64,000 nucleotides of DNA from Pleomorphomonas sp. NRK KF1 (GTDB taxonomy: Bacteria; Pseudomonadota; Alphaproteobacteria; Rhizobiales; Pleomorphomonadaceae): positions 310,001 to 374,000 of the forward strand of contig NZ_JAMDLH010000004.1 of NCBI RefSeq assembly GCF_023721755.1, given 5' to 3'. The translations under genes and the position numbers were made by a program. Positions 60,691 to 64,000 of this stretch are shown here, piece after piece. A model generated the notes under the pieces. It saw only the letters and a list, made by a program, of their open reading frames with translations, was not told the DNA's origin and did not search any database. How positions within the stretch are numbered: the first letter of the stretch is position 1; the number at the start of each line of letters is the position of its first letter.

Positions 60691-61468
60691 GACAGCATGA
60701 TAGAAGCGGGAGCCCCTTCCGGCCGCCGAAAGCGCAGCCGAAACACGCCGCATCCCCTTGTTTCATATCAATTAACCGTCATCCTGGCGAAGGCCAGAAT
60801 GACGGGAGAGTGATAGGAGCGGGCGCCCGATATCACCCTCACACCCCTCCTGCGCGAGGTCCTGGCCTTCGCCAGGATGACGGCCTGATGGGAACGGGAG
60901 CCTATTCCGGTCACGGAAAGCACAGCGGAAACACGCCGCATCCCCTTGTTTCATATCAATTAATTGTCATCCTGGCGAAGGCCAGGACCTCAGGACGAGA
61001 ACGCACCTCGGCCCATGTCAAACTCCCGAAACCAGGGGAGCCCGATATCACCCTCGCGCCCTTTTCGGCCTGAGGTCCTGGCCTTCGCCAGGATGACGGG
61101 AGAGTGATGGGAACGGGAACCCCTTCCGGCCACCGGAAGCGCACCGGAAACACGCCGCATCCCCTTGTTTCATATCAATTAACTGTCATCCTGGCGAAGG
61201 CTAGGACCTCAGGACGAGAACGCACCTCGGCCCATATCAAACTCTCCTAACCACGGGCGCCCGATATTACCCTCATGGCCCCTTCCTGCCTGAGGTCCTC
61301 TGCTTTCGCAGAGGAGGACAGCCTTATGGTTAGGGGAGACAGAACGACAAACGGCGAGCAAAGCGCCGCCTGCGCAGGCAGAGGGCCTCAGGCAGAACGA
61401 AGCTCCCGGCCGCTATCACGCGCCCTCTCCTCGACGCCCGATATCGCGCTTCCCCCCCAAAAACGAAA
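60690..61468. repeat. REP array
   Basis: Units of the 34-48 kb family, with TTGTTTCATATCAATTAA near 60758, 60944 and 61167. At 60780-60803 two opposed REPs have collapsed into one hybrid (CATCCTGGCGAAGGCCAGAATGAC). The last part (61300-61400) has CCTCTGC-type stems. Confidence 0.85.
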
Positions 61469-61581
61469 AGCGCCCCCGCCGCTCTTCATCAACGGGGGCG
61501 CTGGGGAACCGGTCACGGCTTCCCGATGCGGCCGAAAGGGGCACAATCGGCAACGGAAGCACCGTAACGTTATATCATTTC
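61469..61581 (-). other. Footprint of a deleted alkaline phosphatase paralogue
   Basis: The hairpin at 61469-61502 and the 70 bases after it match the terminator region of the phosphatase at 54333. GTAACGTTATATCATTTC with following TCTGCGACACCGGCC (61564-61602) matches that gene's promoter region (55801-55840). The coding sequence between them is missing. Confidence 0.7.
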
Positions 61582-61607
61582 ATTTCTGCGACACCGGCCC
61601 CAATCGC

Positions 61608-62432
61608 TCAGCCGACGAACGGCGCCACCATATCCTCGCTGCGCTCCCACAGCGCCCGCGCCACGCTTCCGTCGTCGCGGAACAGCACCGGCATGCGCGC
61701 GCGTTTCAGATACACCTCGCCCGGTTGCCAGTCGCGGCCCGGCGCTCCCTCGGCGAGCCTCACCAGCCGGCGGGCGCTGGCCTCGGGGCTGATGGTGGCG
61801 AGGTAGCGCAGCGGCGTGTGGTAGAACCAGCGCATGAAGAAGATGGTGTCCTCGGCGAAGTTCGACCGCACGAAGCCCGGATGGAAGGCCACGGCGGCGA
61901 TGCCGTCGGCGCGGTGGCGCCGGTCGAGCTCGCGCGTGAACAGGATGTTGGCGAGCTTGCTGCGCCCATAGGCGCTGGTGGGCGAATAGCCGCGCGTCTG
62001 GCCGAGATCGTCGACGTCCAACCCCCGCCCCCAGACGTTGGCGGCAAAGCTCGATGTCTGGATCACGCTGGCGCCGCTCGCGGCGAGCTTGTCCATCAAA
62101 AGGCGCGTCAGCAGGAAGCCGGCCAGGTGGTTGACCTGGAAGGTCTTCTCGAAGCCGTCCTCGGTGACGGTGCGCGGCCCCATGATGCCGCCGGCATTGT
62201 TGGCGAGCACGTCGATCCGCTCGTAGGCGGCAAGCTCGCCGGCCAGCCGCTTCACCTCCGAGAGACGCGCGTAGTCGGCCACGTGGAACGGCGCGTCGAG
62301 CGCCCGCGCCAGCGCCTCGGTCTTGGCCGGCGAGCGCCCGACCAGCACCACGCGGTGCCCGCCGGCCTTGAGCTGCCGCGCCGCCGCGGCGCCGATGCCG
62401 TCGCTGGCGCCCGTGATGACGATGGTCCGCAT
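61608..62432 (-). CDS. Short-chain dehydrogenase, retinol-dehydrogenase-like
   Basis: The ATG at 62432 has AGGAGG five bases upstream; 274 residues. TGASDGIG (7-14), NNAGG (78-82), a Ser pair at 127-128, and catalytic Tyr155/Lys159 (YGRSKLAN) are present. The last element and the FHPGFVRSNF loop resemble retinol-dehydrogenase-like SDRs. It is probably a soluble NADP-dependent reductase of unknown substrate. It ends a few bases from the deleted-phosphatase footprint and is read in the same direction as the deformylase upstream. Confidence 0.88.
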   Translation of the reverse strand: MRTIVITGASDGIGAAAARQLKAGGHRVVLVGRSPAKTEALARALDAPFHVADYARLSEVKRLAGELAAYERIDVLANNAGGIMGPRTVTEDGFEKTFQVNHLAGFLLTRLLMDKLAASGASVIQTSSFAANVWGRGLDVDDLGQTRGYSPTSAYGRSKLANILFTRELDRRHRADGIAAVAFHPGFVRSNFAEDTIFFMRWFYHTPLRYLATISPEASARRLVRLAEGAPGRDWQPGEVYLKRARMPVLFRDDGSVARALWERSEDMVAPFVG

Positions 62433-62510
62433 GCCCACCTCCTCGTTGCGCGGGCCGGTCTGCGCCGATCGGCCGCAATCGCTGGAACCGTCCGTCTCCC
62501 GCCCACGGCG

Positions 62511-63113
62511 TCAGGCGTCCTCCACCTCGACCTTCATGCGCTCTTCCATTTCGGTCATCGCCCTGAGCGCCCGCCGCCGCAGCGGATGATCGACATCCGG
62601 GCTGTCGTCGAAGTCGATGAACAGCTTGCCGTTGAGGTGGTCGAACTCGTGCTGGACGATGCGCGCCGCCAGCCCCTCGTAGGTGGCGACGCGGGCGGCG
62701 CCGGCAAGATCGCGGTAGCGCACGGTCACCTTGGGGTGGCGCAGCACCTTGGCCGAGCGCCAGCCCGGCACGCTGAGGCAGCCTTCCTCGCCGAGCACAT
62801 CGGCCTCGCCGAAATATTCGACCTCCGGATTGATGAACACGGTCGACGGCAGGATGTTCATCGCCGCGCCGATGAACAGCCGCCAGGAGATGCCGACCTG
62901 CGGCGCCGCGATGCCGACGCCGCCGGCATCGATCATGCACATCCACATTTCCTCGACGAGGCGGCGCAGCGTCTCCGAGCCGATCATCTCCTCCGGCACC
63001 GGCTTGGCCACCATGCGCAGCACCGAGTCGGCGATCTGCAACGTCGTCCGGCTGCCGGTCACGATCGAGGCGTGCGCCGCGCCAAACGGAAAGTCTTCCT
63101 CAACCTGCGCCAT
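62511..63113 (-). CDS. def: Peptide deformylase
   Basis: This 200-residue metalloenzyme removes the formyl group from new polypeptides. All three motifs are present: GGVGIAAPQVG (64-74), EEGCLSVPG with metal ligand Cys112, and QHEFDHLNG with His155, Glu156 and His159. AAGGGAG lies seven bases before the ATG at 63113. It is not next to fmt, as housekeeping def often is, and its N-terminus is about 20 residues longer than the minimal enzyme, so it may be a second deformylase. Confidence 0.92.
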   Translation of the reverse strand: MAQVEEDFPFGAAHASIVTGSRTTLQIADSVLRMVAKPVPEEMIGSETLRRLVEEMWMCMIDAGGVGIAAPQVGISWRLFIGAAMNILPSTVFINPEVEYFGEADVLGEEGCLSVPGWRSAKVLRHPKVTVRYRDLAGAARVATYEGLAARIVQHEFDHLNGKLFIDFDDSPDVDHPLRRRALRAMTEMEERMKVEVEDA

Positions 63114-63437
63114 GACCACACTCCCTTGGACAGCCTGTCGGTGTGGGCATAATCGCCCAAAAAACCAAGGTTACCATACGACGTTTATCGAGGGTGCGCG
63201 CCGGAGATGCATTTTTCTCCCTTTACCGCCACCCACCCCATCACGAAATCCGCCCGCGCCTCCACGCTGGCGAATGGCGGTTCGACGAGGTCTTGGCCGA
63301 GCCGGCAGGCCCGCATCGTCCGCACGTCACATCCAGCGGTATCAGACCTGCGACCCGTCGCCGCCTGCGCGGTGTCGGCGCCGTCCCCTCCGTGCTAGTC
63401 GGCTGATGAAACACGGATTTTTCCCCTGGAGACCCAG
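63114..63437. other. Divergent intergenic region
   Basis: No supported gene in 324 bases between the deformylase (minus) and the recombinase (plus). A weak 62-codon frame from 63207 has no recognisable product. Promoters for both neighbours should lie here. Confidence 0.5.
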
Positions 63438-64000
63438 ATGGACCTCATTGCGACCTCAGCCGCCTTCCTCCGCCATTGCCAGGGCGGCAGAGACCTTTCC
63501 GCCAACACCGTCAAGGCCTACGGCCAGGATCTCAAGGAGCTGGCCCGCTATCTGGGTGAAGCGGCCGGACCGTCGCCGGCCGAGCCGGCCGGGCTCACCG
63601 CCTATGCCGAGTGGCTGTCCACCGCGCGCAATCTCGCACCGGCCACCGTCAAGCGACGTCTGGCCTGCCTCCGCGCCATGTTTGCCTGGTGCGAACGGCG
63701 CGGCGACATCGAGACGACGCCCTTCCGGCTGGCCGAGGTGCGCATCCGCCTCGCCAAGCGGCTCCCGCGCTGCCTGACCGCCCAGGAGTTGCGGGGCCTG
63801 TTCGAGGTCCGCCGCGAGGCCGGACCGCAGATGGCGCTCGCCGTGCTGCTCATGTTCACCACCGGCATGCGCGTCTCCGAGCTCACCTCGCTCTCGGTCG
63901 GCGATATCGATCTGGAGCGCCGGACCCTGCGCGTTCACGGCAAGGGCAATCGCGAGCGACAGGTGTTCCTCACCTCGACCGAAGTGGTCACCGAGCTCCG
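63438..64000 (+). CDS. Tyrosine recombinase (Xer/phage integrase family), 5' part
   Basis: The ATG at 63438 follows CTGGAG. 187 codons are visible before the window ends. The N-terminal SAM-like core-binding domain (about 1-95; DLSANTVKAYGQDLKELARYLGE, LAPATVKRRLACLRAMFAWCERRG) and the first half of the catalytic domain are present: Arg145 in TTGMRVSEL and Lys169 in VHGKGNRERQVFL. The His-x-x-Arg and Tyr residues must lie beyond the edge. It resembles stand-alone XerC/D-like integrases. No attachment site or neighbouring mobile gene identifies its target. Confidence 0.88.
   Translation, partial: MDLIATSAAFLRHCQGGRDLSANTVKAYGQDLKELARYLGEAAGPSPAEPAGLTAYAEWLSTARNLAPATVKRRLACLRAMFAWCERRGDIETTPFRLAEVRIRLAKRLPRCLTAQELRGLFEVRREAGPQMALAVLLMFTTGMRVSELTSLSVGDIDLERRTLRVHGKGNRERQVFLTSTEVVTEL

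Overview
The window is chromosomal DNA of a high-GC (roughly two thirds G+C by eye) alphaproteobacterium, most likely a member of the Hyphomicrobiales (Rhizobiales). Pointers are a BTLCP-type transglutaminase-like peptidase, a TTAA-N7-TTAA (CtrA-type) site, Rhizobiales-style 'AAAACCGGTT' intergenic palindromes, and very dense REP-type repeats. The species cannot be named from the sequence alone.

Layout. 0-1.3 kb is a tandem array of short-chain-dehydrogenase tails. 1.3-6.1 kb holds an esterase, two related secreted PDZ-like proteins (one broken by a 17-base duplication) and a small exported protein. 6.3-13.1 kb is mixed chromosomal cargo: an orphan AHL-type LuxR regulator, a divergent SDR/TetR pair, a thioredoxin-reductase-like flavoprotein overlapping a methyltransferase, a HigBA-type toxin-antitoxin pair, a GNAT acetyltransferase and the BTLCP peptidase. 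13.7 kb has a small GIY-YIG nuclease caged by REP pairs. 14.4-24.8 kb is a podovirus (BPP-1-like) head and packaging module on the minus strand, interrupted by REPs, a membrane protein and a second HigBA-type pair; no tail, lysis or integrase gene accompanies it. 25.0-27.5 kb is a lower-GC cassette with a Cas2/SinR-like protein and an unrecognised two-gene operon. 27.7-39.9 kb holds an MFS exporter, a FecR plus CHASE2-GGDEF-EAL operon, a chemoreceptor and an SH3 protein between large REP arrays.

40.0-45.3 kb is a DevBCA-type exporter facing a divergent OmpR-type two-component system. 46.1-47.0 kb has two small exported proteins. 48.0-53.2 kb is a five-gene nikEDCBA operon (transcribed nikA to nikE) preceded by an exact GTATGA-N16-TCATAC NikR operator. 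53.6 kb has a second, 96% identical GIY-YIG gene in the same REP cage but inverted. 54.3-61.6 kb contains an alkaline phosphatase with a Zur-like box, a TetR/GH3 glucosidase/MFS sugar module, and the footprint of a deleted second phosphatase. 61.6-64 kb has an SDR, a peptide deformylase and the start of a tyrosine recombinase that runs off the window.

The dominant theme is repeat biology. A roughly 60-base REP with a GAAG-type loop and covarying stem occurs dozens of times, mostly as head-to-head pairs. It carries a nested 24-base palindrome in nine places, forms roughly 300-base tandem arrays, borders gene truncations and deletions, and flanks both GIY-YIG nuclease genes. A second family of about 120 bases sits inside operons three times.
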